From: Aporrectodea caliginosa
Taxonomy: Eukaryota > Annelida > Clitellata > Crassiclitellata > Lumbricidae
DNA length: 64,000 nt
Direction: 5' to 3'
Assembly (NCBI GenBank): GCA_020284085.1
Contig: JACEVL010001161.1
Coordinates: 4,456,930-4,520,929 of the forward strand
A program made the position numbers and the translations under genes. The notes beneath the pieces are model-generated. The model saw nothing but the letters and a program-made list of their open reading frames with translations. It was not told the origin of the DNA and did no database searches. Shown in pieces: positions 33,750-45,639 of this stretch (its first letter is position 1; each line of letters opens with the position of its first letter).

Positions 33750-36700
33750 AATCTGTCTTTGGATTGCCCTCCTACACATATTTCAGGAGGGAACACTAAT
33801 CATAACTGTTACTGAAGGCAACATCATCCACACAATTCTTAAACACAACTACATCTGTAGTTGTCACACGCCGCAATGCAGAGGCGGCAGTGGAAGAATA
33901 TAGTGAGATTGGCATCAGACACCTACCGGCATTGAACCCATGGTCTACGATGATGATGATGATGATCTGTAGCTGTTTGGGCCAACACTTTCAACTAGCC
34001 TGCTGCTGAAACAACTAACTTAGTAACCATTCCAAGTACTCCATGTCATCTGTAAAACTCTTGGCTGAATTTACATGCATATTTACAAAACCTCAAAAAT
34101 ACAATGATATGCAGCTATGGGGCCATCCATATAGTATGTACGCACAGGACTGTTCTGTTTTACTTGACAGATGCAGAAGTTTGGATTATGCTGCAGATAA
34201 ATAATTAATGAACAAGGCAAAGAATGCAGAATAATGGCATGGCTCAATCTATGAATCTCCCATAGGGCAAAGCACTGAATCAGAAGAAATTAATAAGAAC
34301 AGGAGAATTTGATACTTAAAATTCATGTAATTAGGAATTGGCAATTATTGTTTTGCATAACAATTTACACCATCGTCAGCTTGTGTGAAAAGACAAGTAG
34401 TCAGGATGCATAATATGACGACCTATGTGACAACTGTGACATCTAGCCCACTTTTGATCTTAACAGAATGCCACATAAATGTCTGTCAGCATCCTTAAAT
34501 GCTGTAGCTGAAGAATGTCACCTGAATAAGTGTTTGTTGCAAGTTGTTAAACCTTGCTGTATATAATTCAAGGTTTAACTTATATTTGGTGATTGAATAA
34601 TTTGCTGCAATAAATTTTTCTGTAATAATATAATTCAAGGTTTAATTTATATTTGGTGATTGAATAAATTTTATTTACATCATGGCTCTTCAAGAGGTGT
34701 ACTGTATAATGGTGAAAATGAGTTACAGATATCTCGTTTACTCACAAACACATAATATGCAAAGAATGCAAGAGGTTGCAAAATATCAATCGTGATGGTG
34801 ACAAGTAGACAACACTTTTTACCATGGAATGGCAACAACAAATTGATCATGTGCAGAATACTATGCAATAGCAAAAGTAGTGACAGCAGCCATAACAAAC
34901 AGCAGATACCATGAACTATGAAATACATCCAGCCAAACATTTCAACTTCAATCAATAACCTAGGAATTTCTGTAGCAATATAATACCAAATAAGGCACTG
35001 ATGTTGAAACAGATTTAAAAATGATGTTAAAAATCCTTTATTTTGCTCTCAAATTGTCCCAAATAATGAAATGCTTCTGGACGATGTAATGCCATATGTA
35101 AACAGAAGTTTACTTTGGAAAGTCTTAATATGGAAGCACACATGTTGCAGAACGCAGTTTATTTTCAATATTTACTGAAGAATGCATTCTTTGATGTGAA
35201 ATACTACTGCTTAGCCATAGCACTAATAGCCTATGTTGAATTAAATTAGTTTATTGCACAGAACAGGTTTTAGGTTACAATTATGAAACAGCAAGAACAG
35301 TACAACAGAAGCCAAGAAAAGCTAATAGCTAATAGAAAATATAAAACCGCATTCACACAGTGGACCATGTATCATGATGATGTACGCCAGTATTACATAT
35401 ATAATATACACGTACATGCCTAAAATTGCCAAAAATCAACATTAGCACATTAACAGTACAGAATGATTAACACCTTGATATAGCCTATGGCTAAAAAGTC
35501 TTTCAATGGGTCACAAAAATCAAACTCAAGACAATTACATAATCAAGAACAAAAGGTACAAGAAAAATGTCAACAGATATGGTGCTGAAATTCTGCATAC
35601 CAGTAGCATCACATCACACATTGGATATTAATTCACAAGTGCGTAAAACATATACGGTCCAAAAATGATCAGGCATGAATTCCAGAGAGGGCAAATGTTC
35701 CATCTTGCCTCTATGTGCACGTGTCTGTGCTGAAATGTATTACAGATTATCTGAAAAAAATCATCTTAAGCATTATACATCATTCAACAGCTTCTTTTAC
35801 CTTTATATTGTGCAAAACTTTCGCCTACAATACTGAGTGTAATAACCACCTATCATTCACATTTCCCTTACTTACAAAATGTCTAACATCCAACTATTAT
35901 TTAGCTTTGCTTATTTATTCTTTAGGCCAAAAGAAAATAATGTTGTGTTTCCGGTAACCCGACCGAGTCACTTTTTTAGGCCTGACTGTGAAAATTTTTT
36001 TATGAACAAATTATTTAAAAATTTTTTTTTTAATTACAAAAATTTTTTTTTTATTGACACATGAATTTAGCCTTTGCGACATTGATAACATTGCTTTCCA
36101 TTGCATAAAAATATTTTTTGCCTCAGCAAGGTGAAATATGATGACGATATATTCGTTTATTATTATACAACGATGCAGCATTGCATAAAAATATTTTACA
36201 AAATAAACATTTTTTCCTACCTACCTACCCAGATTTTAAAACCACTGTTACCGGAAACACACCTATATTTTTTGGCCTTACAAAATTTTAATGGCAGCTG
36301 AGTGTGAGTAGCAGTGCAATGAACAGAACTAAGAACACAGACACCGAAGAAGAACTTTATTCAAAACTCTCTACATGCCTAGGAAATGTTGATTTCAATT
36401 ATGCACAGCAACATCGGATAAACTGCACTTTGCAGAAATATAGCACACTTGTATCTAAAGCAGAAAATTCTGTTTCAGCAGATGATACGTAAATATGCTA
36501 AATTAAACACAAACTTAAAACCACCCTTGCGTATCGGGCAAGGCCAAGACTACAAAGCCATAAAATTACAGAAATAGAAAAATATGCAACTGCACTGACA
36601 GCAGAGTGAAATACAAGGACTCAGTCAATTCCAATTAAAAAAATAATATAAAACTTATGAACATTATTACAGCTATTATTTCACAAGCACTGTAATTTCC

Positions 36701-37420
36701 TTTCGAAAGTTTCAATAGTTCAGACTTGTCATCAAGGTGTTTTCTGTTGTGTTTCCAACACTCAGAATGGTTCTCAATAAAAAAGCATGCCACTAATAAT
36801 TCACAAAGCAATGGCTGAGACAGAAAACTTATATTGCACTGCAAAAACTTATTCATTGTTTACAACAAAATAGGAGTTGGATTCAATTTTAAAATAGTTT
36901 TGTAATAAATTCACATTCATGAGCAGAATAGTGTAAAAGTGCATTCTTAGGCAAAATGGCAACTGTCCACCAAGCAACCATACTCAAAGTGCTCAATTTA
37001 ACTGTCCACTGTCAATTTAACTAATCAACTACAGTTAGTAATTAAGCTGCTATGTTGGACCGTTGGTGTTACTTTAGTCACTTTTGCTAGTGTGCTACAT
37101 ATAAGATGAACTTCACTTGCAAAAACTCTTAAAACTCTTGCATATTTTGAAGTCTTCATTGTTTAAACTGACAGATGTTCTACTAGAATACAAATAAATC
37201 ATTCAATGGTGAGAGTTCATTGCTCAAAACATAAGCAAACACTTAAATCTGAAGCTAGAAGAAAAACTCTGTAACTGACAGCAATTACAAAATCCTATGC
37301 TTACAACTAAGGGTCTAACTGCTGAATAATAACTGGTAACTCATCAATTAAACCCCAGCCTATTATAAATAGATTACTAGCTTTGCAGGCAGATTCATTC
37401 AGTTCTGCATAGCGTTCATC
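33750..37420. other. AT-rich sequence downstream of the CK1 gene
   Basis: No coding exon was recognised. It probably includes the 3'UTR of the minus-strand kinase gene: a minus-strand AATAAA lies at 36356-36361, about 1.06 kb after the stop. A (GAT)n run is at 33947-33967 and poly-T runs are near 36025-36055. Confidence 0.4.
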
Positions 37421-37421
37421 A

Positions 37422-38732
37422 TTAGCTGCTATCGTGACCATGATCTGTTCGTCCTCTGGCTTCTACATCATGTCCAGTGTCCTGTTTGCGAATCACCCAA
37501 TCGTACTGATAATCATAGGCAATGTTCTGCTCTTTGGCAAGATTCTTAAACGACTCCCTAAACTGGCAATAGTTGCATGACGCTTCTCGTCGCATCTGCC
37601 GCATCACGTCCACAAATTCAGCAAACTGTAGAGGTAAACCTTCACATAGCACCGACACAGACGTGTTCATCTTCGACTCCTTGATCTTGGCAAACTTCTC
37701 CTCCTTGTTCCGCACTGGAATACCCTGCCACGGAAGTCTTCCACGCAAGAAGTAGACGAGCACATAGGACAGGCTCTCTAGGTCATCCCGCGGACTTTCT
37801 TCGTGACCGAGGTGAGCGTGAAGACTAGCGTAACGCACAGTGCCCACCAGAGGATGCACAAGACTGCTGGACATGTGACCGCCTGAAAAACGATGTGTCG
37901 AAATTTTCTTAGCCAAGCCAAAGTCAATGATGTAAACTTTGTGACTGTTCTCACCACGGCCAATCATGAAATTGTCCGGTTTCACATCACGATAAACATA
38001 CTGCTTCTTGTGAACGTACGCAAGAATATTGATCATTTGATCAGCCAACATGAGAACGGTTTTCAGAGAGAATTTGTGTTTACAGTATGAAAACAGATCT
38101 TGAAGACTAGCACCAAGCAGGTCCATTACCATAACGTTGTACACTGGCTCGTGAATTCCAAACCAGTGAACTTTTGGAATTCCTGGTCCACCTTCAAGGT
38201 GCCTGAGAACGTTTCCCTCATTTAAGAGCTGTGGCGCCAGAGATTTCTGCTTTTCCAGTTTCACGGCAACTTCCTGACCGCTTTCAACTAAGACACCCAG
38301 GTGGATCTGTCCAAAAGATCCTCCATTGATCTTCTGAAGCACGCGTGTTTTAACGCTACGTCCCACGATCATCTCTGATGAAGCCTCCTTGCTAGAAGAT
38401 TCAGTTGATGGATCACCTAATGAGTCAACGGATCTGTCAGTAAAGGAACTCATTGCACTCACAGCAGGAGACGGTTGAAGTGAGTTTCGCCCATTCACGG
38501 TTAATGCAGCTGGAGGCAACAAGAGATGTTTTGATGAATCCTTTGCAGCAGAGGCATCTTCTGTCTGATTGGCTGGAGCATTTGCATCAGAAACTGCCCC
38601 TTGACTGGCTGGCACAAGTACTGGAGTTTCACAGTTTGCACATCTCCTATGGCAGTCATCTTTGGAAGTATCACATTTGTCGACAGAGGTACAAGGTCCT
38701 GAGAGATCAGGTTTCTCTAGTTCATTGGACAT
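37422..38732 (-). CDS. Casein kinase 1 family Ser/Thr protein kinase, single exon
   Basis: 436 aa from the ATG at 38730-38732, which has A at -3. The longer frame to 38759 would need a GTG start. Residues 1-125 are Ser/Ala-rich and low complexity. The kinase domain spans about 130-415: Gly-rich loop INGGSFGQIHLG, ATP Lys in AVKLE (about K158), catalytic YRDVKPDNFMIG (about D249) and DFG in IIDFGLAKK (about D270). Then come RYASLHAHLGHEESPRDDLESL, FLRGRLPWQG and YDYQYDW. These are CK1 signatures (family form YRDVKPENFLIG, RYMSINTHLG, FDYEYDW), nearest CK1 gamma or a divergent CK1. The activation segment is divergent and the C-terminus lacks the gamma extension. Animal CK1 genes usually have many introns, so an intronless copy suggests an old retrogene. 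Substrates are unknown. Confidence 0.87.
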   Translation of the reverse strand: MSNELEKPDLSGPCTSVDKCDTSKDDCHRRCANCETPVLVPASQGAVSDANAPANQTEDASAAKDSSKHLLLPPAALTVNGRNSLQPSPAVSAMSSFTDRSVDSLGDPSTESSSKEASSEMIVGRSVKTRVLQKINGGSFGQIHLGVLVESGQEVAVKLEKQKSLAPQLLNEGNVLRHLEGGPGIPKVHWFGIHEPVYNVMVMDLLGASLQDLFSYCKHKFSLKTVLMLADQMINILAYVHKKQYVYRDVKPDNFMIGRGENSHKVYIIDFGLAKKISTHRFSGGHMSSSLVHPLVGTVRYASLHAHLGHEESPRDDLESLSYVLVYFLRGRLPWQGIPVRNKEEKFAKIKESKMNTSVSVLCEGLPLQFAEFVDVMRQMRREASCNYCQFRESFKNLAKEQNIAYDYQYDWVIRKQDTGHDVEARGRTDHGHDSS

Positions 38733-39104
38733 TCTAAGGCATGAAGGATCTGCACACACCTGTTCCGTTGTGTATCAGATGTCTCAGCGGAAAATAATCC
38801 TCAGTGGCTTACAGACCACCACAGCCAATCAGGTCCAAGTGTCACCTGTCAACTAAAACAACAGTGCATATAAAAATTTAAAATATATCTAAACAACGTG
38901 TTAGGCCTTTCAGGGTGTGCTTATTAGGAGTGAGACAAATAAATGGACTCACAAATATATGTATGTATAATTGTGTATATATATATAGTTTGACCAGGAC
39001 TTAAACTACATCAATTGGAGGTTAATAGCAAGGGCAAATGTAGGCCTACATAATTATCCAAGCACATCATCTTATATTCTAGAATTCAAGGCAGAGCTAA
39101 CTTG

Positions 39105-39835
39105 CAGGGTTGGCAAGTTGTTGCCAGCCACCGGTTATAACCGGTTATTGCCATGGCTATAACCGTCCCGGCAACAATGGCAACAACCTCTTGGCAAAAA
39201 TAGAAACTATTAATTATTGTGGTAATAAAATATGGTATCTTCACAGTTCTTCTCAGATTTAAATACATCATGATTTAAATCAGTCAAGTTTTTCCTAATA
39301 AAATCACCTGATTCCAATAACCAGTATAATTTCTTCCTAATAAAAGTCATTTACAAGTTTTATATAAGTACAGTCAATATCGAAGGGTGTAATTATGAAT
39401 TAGAAATTGTGCCAAACCATTGGCTTCTATACACTACTAGTAAATTATATACTACCAGGTAAGTATAATTATTGAAAAGGCAATGTCCCTGTTGACCTGA
39501 ATATTACTATTGCAGTGCAAATGGCAGTTTATTTTGAAGTAGTTCAACTGTAGGTCAGAATTTTTTTACCTTGATCTCATATAGTAGACTTTAACTGTAT
39601 TTATACTATGGAGTAATATAGATTTACTACAGTAGTTTTAATTTCTCACAAAAAGCATTTATTATAACAATGCAGTTTGTGCAGTGAACTATGATTTTCA
39701 TTTGTTTTGTCTTTACTTTGGAAAAAATGGACCACAACTAGCAATAACCGGCAACAACTGGCAATAACCGGCAATAACCGGTTATTGCCACCGTCCCGGC
39801 AATAATAGGTTGTTGCCGGCATTAACCCAACCCTG
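39105..39835. mobile_element. hAT element with 8-bp TSD, non-coding
   Basis: Termini CAGGGTTGG and CCAACCCTG, with many subterminal GGCAATAACCGG-type motifs in both orientations. The perfect duplication CTAACTTG is at 39097-39104 and 39836-39843. 731 bp. Confidence 0.92.
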
Positions 39836-39879
39836 CTAACTTGTAACTCTCAGGTCACATCTTTGCTGACAATCCAGTC

Positions 39880-40206
39880 AACGCATAAATATCTTTCTGA
39901 CTATATGCGAAAGCCGTTATCTGTGATGATCATCTCGTTCCTTGCGCTCTGCTGATTGGCTAGATCTTTTTGTTCCTAGGACTAGGACTGCCTTGGCTCA
40001 ACGCCAGGCATTTGCTGTGGTTTGGTCCCTCTACTTGGAATAACCTTTCCCCCTCATTAAGGGCTAAACTAATGACTAGTTTTTCCTCTTTGGTCTCTCG
40101 TTCTTTAAAGACGTTTCTTTTCCCCCGGGGTTTTCGTGCTGAGAGCGCTTCTGAATAGTTATTCTGAGAAAGGCGCTATATAAATCTTTAGATACAATAC
40201 AATAAA
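39880..40206 (+). mobile_element. LINE 3' end with ATACAATAC tail
   Basis: It reads NARHLLWFGPSTWNNLSPSL and SLKTFLFPRGF, then GCGCTATATAAATC and a short ATACAATACAAT tail. Same family as 4139-4450 and 31630-32114 but more diverged. Confidence 0.7.
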
Positions 40207-40209
40207 TAG

Positions 40210-41410
40210 AAATCTGGAAGATTTGCAGGTAAAAGCATGATCAGAAATAATGATCAAATGAACAGCAATAGAGGAGCAAAATAATAGCGTACAGCACCAA
40301 ATAATAAATTTTTTATTATTTTCAAACAGTCATAAACCACTGCACATCGGCCTGTTTACAAAGTAGACAAAATGGGTCAGCTAATGACACTCAACAGAAC
40401 AGACTAAACAAACGAATCACAATAAGAAGCGTATTGAACACTAATTTAAGCATGTACCCAAACACAAATAATGCAACAGAGTTTATTTATATTAAGCTAC
40501 ATGAAAGACAAATGCTAAGCAATCAGGGATCAACCCTCCTCACAGCTACAACAGTTCCATAACATGCAACTGCTTGAATATCTGGGCCAACAGCATATTA
40601 AAAGCAGAGTAAAACGACAATAATAAACGGTGGCTACAGCACTCACAGGTGCAAATTGACAGGTGCAAGTCTCTACAGAGTAATTGTTCAGAACAGTACT
40701 AAATGATAGGCTTCCAGGCTTACTAAAATATGCAAAACAGGAGCTCACAAAGTAATTAATGCAGCATCCACAATCTGTGTCAAGCGGACCAGTTCATTTA
40801 ATTCACTGGCCAGTTTCAGTGCTATGGTCTAATACCAGTGAGTCAAGACAAAAGACAACAAAATGCTAAGATGCAAAAAGTGCATGACTTCATTGATGCT
40901 GGAATGGCTGATACCAGAAGGGAATCTGGACAGTTGGTTTTTGAGTTTTGAATTAAACATTCTAGAATAGAGTTCGAGACAAGGTTAAGTCCAACAAATG
41001 GTGAATGAAATCAACTCTAAGAGGTCCCTTGGGAGTTCATTACATAGAGTTCAAAGTAGACTAAAATAATCACAAATAGACATAACTGCTCATGTAATTC
41101 TAGATGCCAGAGGCAGTAGTAGTATTTCTTTCGACCTCTGTATTTGACCATTGTTGATGTACAAGTTCTAGCTGTATCTATCCTAAGAGTTCTAAACTCC
41201 TTGGTGGCTCAGCATATTTGACAAACTGATACTAACAGGAAAAAAGTTACACAAATCATGGGCATGCTGCCTGCGGGTAATTTTTCAAATTCTTCTCAAC
41301 CACTTTCGGACAGGCAAATACCTAGCAATAAGTTTTAGTGTGCTGCTTGGCATTTACTGTAACATTATCTGTAGCTCACTGTGTTCTCACATCACATTGA
41401 CACATTCTTG
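40210..41410. other. AT-rich sequence, no recognisable gene
   Basis: I see no coding exon or clear element. It may be intronic if the CK1 gene has its first exon near 44.2 kb. Confidence 0.35.
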
Positions 41411-41415
41411 CTCAT

Positions 41416-41632
41416 TCAATCACTGTCAGTGTGTGGCATTATGGACAGCATATTTGATTCTGCCATGTCAATGTCATCTGCACCAAAATCGTCGTCACTT
41501 GAGTCTGAATGATCTGTGCCATGATTGGAACTGCCATTGGCATCCTCATCAGACTTAAGTGGCTCATCATCATCACCAGAATCGGATAGCAAGTCATAAA
41601 ATAATGGTCTGGCTCCAGGTTCGTCTTGGAGT
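41416..41632 (-). CDS. Possible terminal coding exon, acidic Asp/Ser-rich tail
   Basis: On the minus strand a GATGAGTTAG acceptor-like site is followed by one base and 71 open codons plus TGA at 41416-41418. The peptide includes PLFYDLLSDSGDDDEPLKSD and HSDSSDDDFGADDIDMAES, so it is strongly acidic. No upstream exon could be joined and no family recognised. The composition looks like a real acidic protein tail, but GAT-rich low-complexity DNA could open the frame by chance. Confidence 0.3.
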
Positions 41633-42542
41633 CTAACTCATCAAGCGACGGCCAACGCCTTCAGCTAGGTGAGCGATTTACCGCTCGTGCCACCCTTTGT
41701 TAGGTGAGTGACCAAGGAGAGCGATCGATTGCTCGCCTCAAATGGGAAACTCTGGTCTACTGATCAAACCATCTGCACACAGCATCTTGTGACATGAACA
41801 GTGGAATCTAAGAGCATTACAGAGCAACTACTTAAAAATCCAATTTTCCATAAGTCTCTCTTTTGACTAAGGTTCTAGCTTAGTTTGCTATTTAACCACA
41901 AATCAACCAACCCGACAACTGAAACCGTATTCTGACTAACAACAAATTAACATAAAGCTCTGAATGTAAATCAGACAACCAAGAAATAAATCAGAAGGTC
42001 AAGCAGGTGAACACTAGAAGACAGAAATACATAAATTGGCTATTTCAAGTCCAAATATGGTCAATGAACCTTGAGCATCCTAATTCTAAAAACATGGTGT
42101 TCAGCCAAAACATGTTTTGCACAAACCTCAGCCAAAATATAAATAGTAGCAACCTCAATCCTGCCAAGAACTGAAGTCCCTCACTTTGCCTCCAGTGCCT
42201 TGTGCAGATCTAGCCAGAGTGACTTAAAATGACCATTCAATTCACATATACAACTGCTTTTCCTACTGGATGGACTGATCCAGACTTTAATGACATTGTT
42301 TGACACGGGCAAAAATTATTTTGGCATAATACTCCTATTGTTTTTAACTGATAATTAGGGTTGCCAAGCATCCCAGATTCACCTGGACAATCCCAGAATT
42401 GGCCTTGTGAGTCCCATGTCCTGGATTAATCCCAAATTGTCCTGGAACTTGGTGTAAATATCCACTTTACCATATGTTCTTGTTTTTGCACAGCAAACTC
42501 GAACAGCCGGCGTTATTAAGTTTACAGTGGCCATAGAATAGA

Positions 42543-43439
42543 CAGTGTTGTTCAGTAATTGAAATACATGTAATTGAATTACGTAATTGAATTACAAGTT
42601 CTGTAATTGTAATTGAATTACATTTTAAGTCAAGTAATTGTAATTGTATTTCAATTACAATATTGCATGTAATTTGTAATTGAGGGAAGTGTCAATTACA
42701 AATTACTTTCATAAAGTCAGAAAAAGATGCCAGCCTGCCGGGTTGACCAGGGCCATCCATTTAATTGAATAAACTGCTCTGCATTATGTTTGCATGGCAA
42801 CATAATTGTCAACATTGTTCTTTCCTTACACCACTCTTACAATCTTACAGCACACTTTGATCGACCACAAGGGCAAGGGCTGACCTTCATTAGCAGACTA
42901 TCCATGTAGTCATGCACTCATTCTTAGCTAGCTTACTGCGGCTGCCTACAGAAAACAGAGCTTCCATCTTCAGCTCCAGTTGAGCGTCTCTTTAGCACTG
43001 CTGGACGAATTGACTCACTCACCCAGGCGCAATCAACTGAGTTCTGTAACAGACTATCATTTTGAAAAACTTCTACTAAAGATCAAATAAACTCTAACTT
43101 GTTTTAATGGATCATAATTGCAAATCGTATTTTGGATATCTGACAAACATAATACAATTGAATGTATATAATTACTATTACAATTTACAGGCCATTGGTC
43201 CATTGGATGTTTTAGTTTAAAAATAGAGTAAATTAAAAATTATCGAAAAAATTCTAAATCATTTGCCAATTTTAAAGGAATAATTGAAAAGTAATTGGTA
43301 ATTGAATTATAATCAAAATGTAATTGTAATTCAATTACTTTCACAATCAAGTAATTGTAATTGTAATTCAATTACATTTACAAGCATGTAATTGCAATTA
43401 TAATTGAATTACATTTAGAATGTAATTGATACAACACTG
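42543..43439 (+). mobile_element. hAT transposon derivative with 8-bp TSD and transposase remnant
   Basis: Left terminus CAGTGTTGT, right terminus ACAACACTG. Dense TAATTGAATTAC subterminal repeats occupy about 150 bp at each end. The perfect duplication AGAATAGA lies at 42535-42542 and 43440-43447. The interior keeps the 3' end of a hAT transposase gene. 897 bp. Confidence 0.94.
42944..43065 (+). pseudogene. hAT transposase C-terminal remnant
   Basis: The plus-strand frame ending in TGA at 43063-43065 reads SSAPVERLFSTAGRI and then NRLSF. This is the conserved C-terminal dimerisation motif of hAT transposases (family form SSAPVERLFSxAG). The catalytic part is missing, so the element is non-autonomous. 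Confidence 0.85.
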
Positions 43440-43504
43440 AGAATAGAGGGTAGTTAAGTTTGGCAAACTTATAGTATTGGGCTGAAGTATTATACAGTAT
43501 CTTT

Positions 43505-43645
43505 GGGCATTCTGCGTGGACGGCCGGACGCTACCAGGTTTTCTAATGACAACACTAGCCCTAAGCCTAACGCTAATCGACCCTCACGACGCCTAACCTG
43601 ACCTTAACTGACACTCACGACGCCAGTAAACTTACGCACTATATC
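43505..43645. repeat. Sequence related to the Mutator-like MITE interior
   Basis: The reverse complement contains GAGGGTCGATTAGCGTTAGG, resembling the GAGGGTCGGTTAGGGTCAGG inside the element at 23992-24406, with GGACGG/CCGGACG motifs nearby. Probably a fragment of the same or a related family. Confidence 0.4.
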
Positions 43646-44201
43646 CTTCCGATACGTTAGTAATCTATCCTCTATTTAATACACGTTTGCTTCTGAAGTT
43701 AATTATAATTTTATATACACCCAATTGTCTTTTGATCATCTGACTGTAAATTTTAACGACTATTTCAGTAGACTGTAGATCCTACATTAGGATGACTATG
43801 TGGGCGTCCAGGACTGGACAATTCAAAAGTTGGCAGCGCTACAGACAATGCTTTTCCTACTAATTTATGATTAATACTTTAACAGTATAGTCTATTTATA
43901 CAGCGCATATACACGTGTTGCACCCGTTAATTAAGTCATGTGGCATTACACTACACAGAACACATCAACTCACTTCGCACAGGATAATTTTATGCCTGCA
44001 AATCCGGCAACATCCTTTAATAATAAGTTCCTCCAAATATAGAGAGCATCCATTAAAAATAACTTGTTAAAATTTGATCAGCCGTGTATCGAATTGGCCT
44101 GATAGTTTTGTATAAAAATACAATGTTATACAGCCGGTTTGCTTGCTACTCAGACAACACAGACGTGCTAGGTTCCAGCCTGAAATAAGATTTCTACTTA
44201 C

Positions 44202-44350
44202 CTTTTCTTAAAGTGACCGTAAAAAGCGATTTCTACACTTCAGTACTTTAACAAAAACGAAACACTTCTTATCTACTTTGTGCTTTCGTATTGATTCTGA
44301 ATTTCTGAGTCTACACTGCGTCTAAGGTCAAGGTCATGAAGGCGAAGTAA
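44202..44350 (-). other. Possible noncoding first exon of the CK1 gene
   Basis: The minus strand has a perfect donor, AAAAG|GTAAGT, with the exon ending at 44202. The sequence before it has no long frame (its only ATG runs 8 codons). A TGTGCAG acceptor-like site exists 17 bp before the kinase ATG (exon base 38749). Joining the two is inference. Confidence 0.3.
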
Positions 44351-44845
44351 ACAGACAACGTTACGCCCTCTGCCGATGACCAATACGATACAATTAGAAA
44401 TTTATAGTGCGCTTTAAAAAACAAGTCTTGCACGATAGCGCATTGTGCTGTGTTCTTAGCCATAATGAGAATAACATAATGGGTTTTTAATTTTGACTTA
44501 AATTGAGTAGCAGATGAACAGTAGGCCTAATGTGATTAAGTTACACACAAGTCAAATCAATGAAGGCGACACGTCGCCTATGCTGAGCGTAGGTGTGTCT
44601 CGAATATAGACTATATAGGCTACTTGCCTAGAGATTTTCAGAGCTGTATTAGGCTATGCCACTCGAGCGGCTAGCTAGAACTGTTGAAAAATGTTTCCTA
44701 TAAATCTCAATGGTCTCTGATGTCATAACATTATTACCAAACCGTTGGATCTAATCCAATCTTCGACGAGACTGAACTAGGGCTATAATTATAGGCTGAT
44801 TAGCATGTAAGCCCTATATAGGCCTATAGCTATAGGCCACATGAC

Positions 44846-44965
44846 CAGTGGCGTAAATCATGGGGGGATAGAGGGGGACAGTCCCCCCCAAAGTTTTGAC
44901 TTAAGCCCTGCTGTCCCCCAAAATCCGGCCCTCGGAGGTACTCTGTCCCCCCCCCAAAGTTATGT
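44846..44965. repeat. TE fragment with CAGTGGCGTAAATCATGGGGGG-like end
   Basis: A CAGTGGCGTAAATC start followed by alternating poly-G and poly-C tracts (ATAGAGGGGGACAGTCCCCCC, GTCCCCCAAAA) resembles termini of non-autonomous DNA elements. The other end was not found. Confidence 0.4.
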
Positions 44966-45639
44966 ATAGATTTTCGCCTCTGCACATGACGTATAGGCCT
45001 ATATGTTACCGGCCTGAAGTTTTAATTGCTTAGACGCTGCGCATTATGTACTTATTGAGTTAAAAATATATCTTTTGCGCGCTCAGACACGGATAACGAA
45101 ACCCATTAAGGAGCTTCTAGAAGTTCTTCTACGATTCTTCTCAGTCACCTAGTCGAAATGTTTTACGCGTTTAGCGCCTATTCGCAAGAGGCGCTTTACG
45201 TTTGAAGAAGGTGAATACACGTCCGGTATTTTACAAATCCACTCAATCCAGATTGCCAGATGGGCAGTAGTTCTTGCCTTTTGCAGTGCATGGATTTTGT
45301 CTGTAGAAGCAGTAGTGGCGGGAAAAACTGTAAAGATGTCGTGCGCTACATGTAGCTTATAGATGTCCATTTCTCTTGGATGGCCTCAAATCAGTTTCCT
45401 ATAAAACGTACGTTATAAGACTCAGTTTATTTGGCTGGGTGGTCGTCGGTTACTATAGAGGCAACTATAGAGGGTATATTGATTAGCTCCAGCTTGGTCG
45501 GGTTTTCCTTGAGATGACTTTTCCCTAGCGGTCCGCGACGAAGGTGTCACACTTGACCGGTAGGCTAACTCAGTCTCTCCCAACATGTGAACTTATAGTC
45601 TCCCGAAGCTGTTATTATCAGCTTCGCCAGCTCTGCAGT

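Noticed and set aside
36304..36492. 62-codon frame MSSSAMNRTK...
   Set aside because: No family match, AT-rich surroundings, and it overlaps the likely kinase 3'UTR on the other strand.
38733..38759. Kinase start upstream of 38732
   Set aside because: The extension begins with GTG, not ATG; the ATG at 38732 has a good context, and the upstream bases look like a possible splice acceptor.
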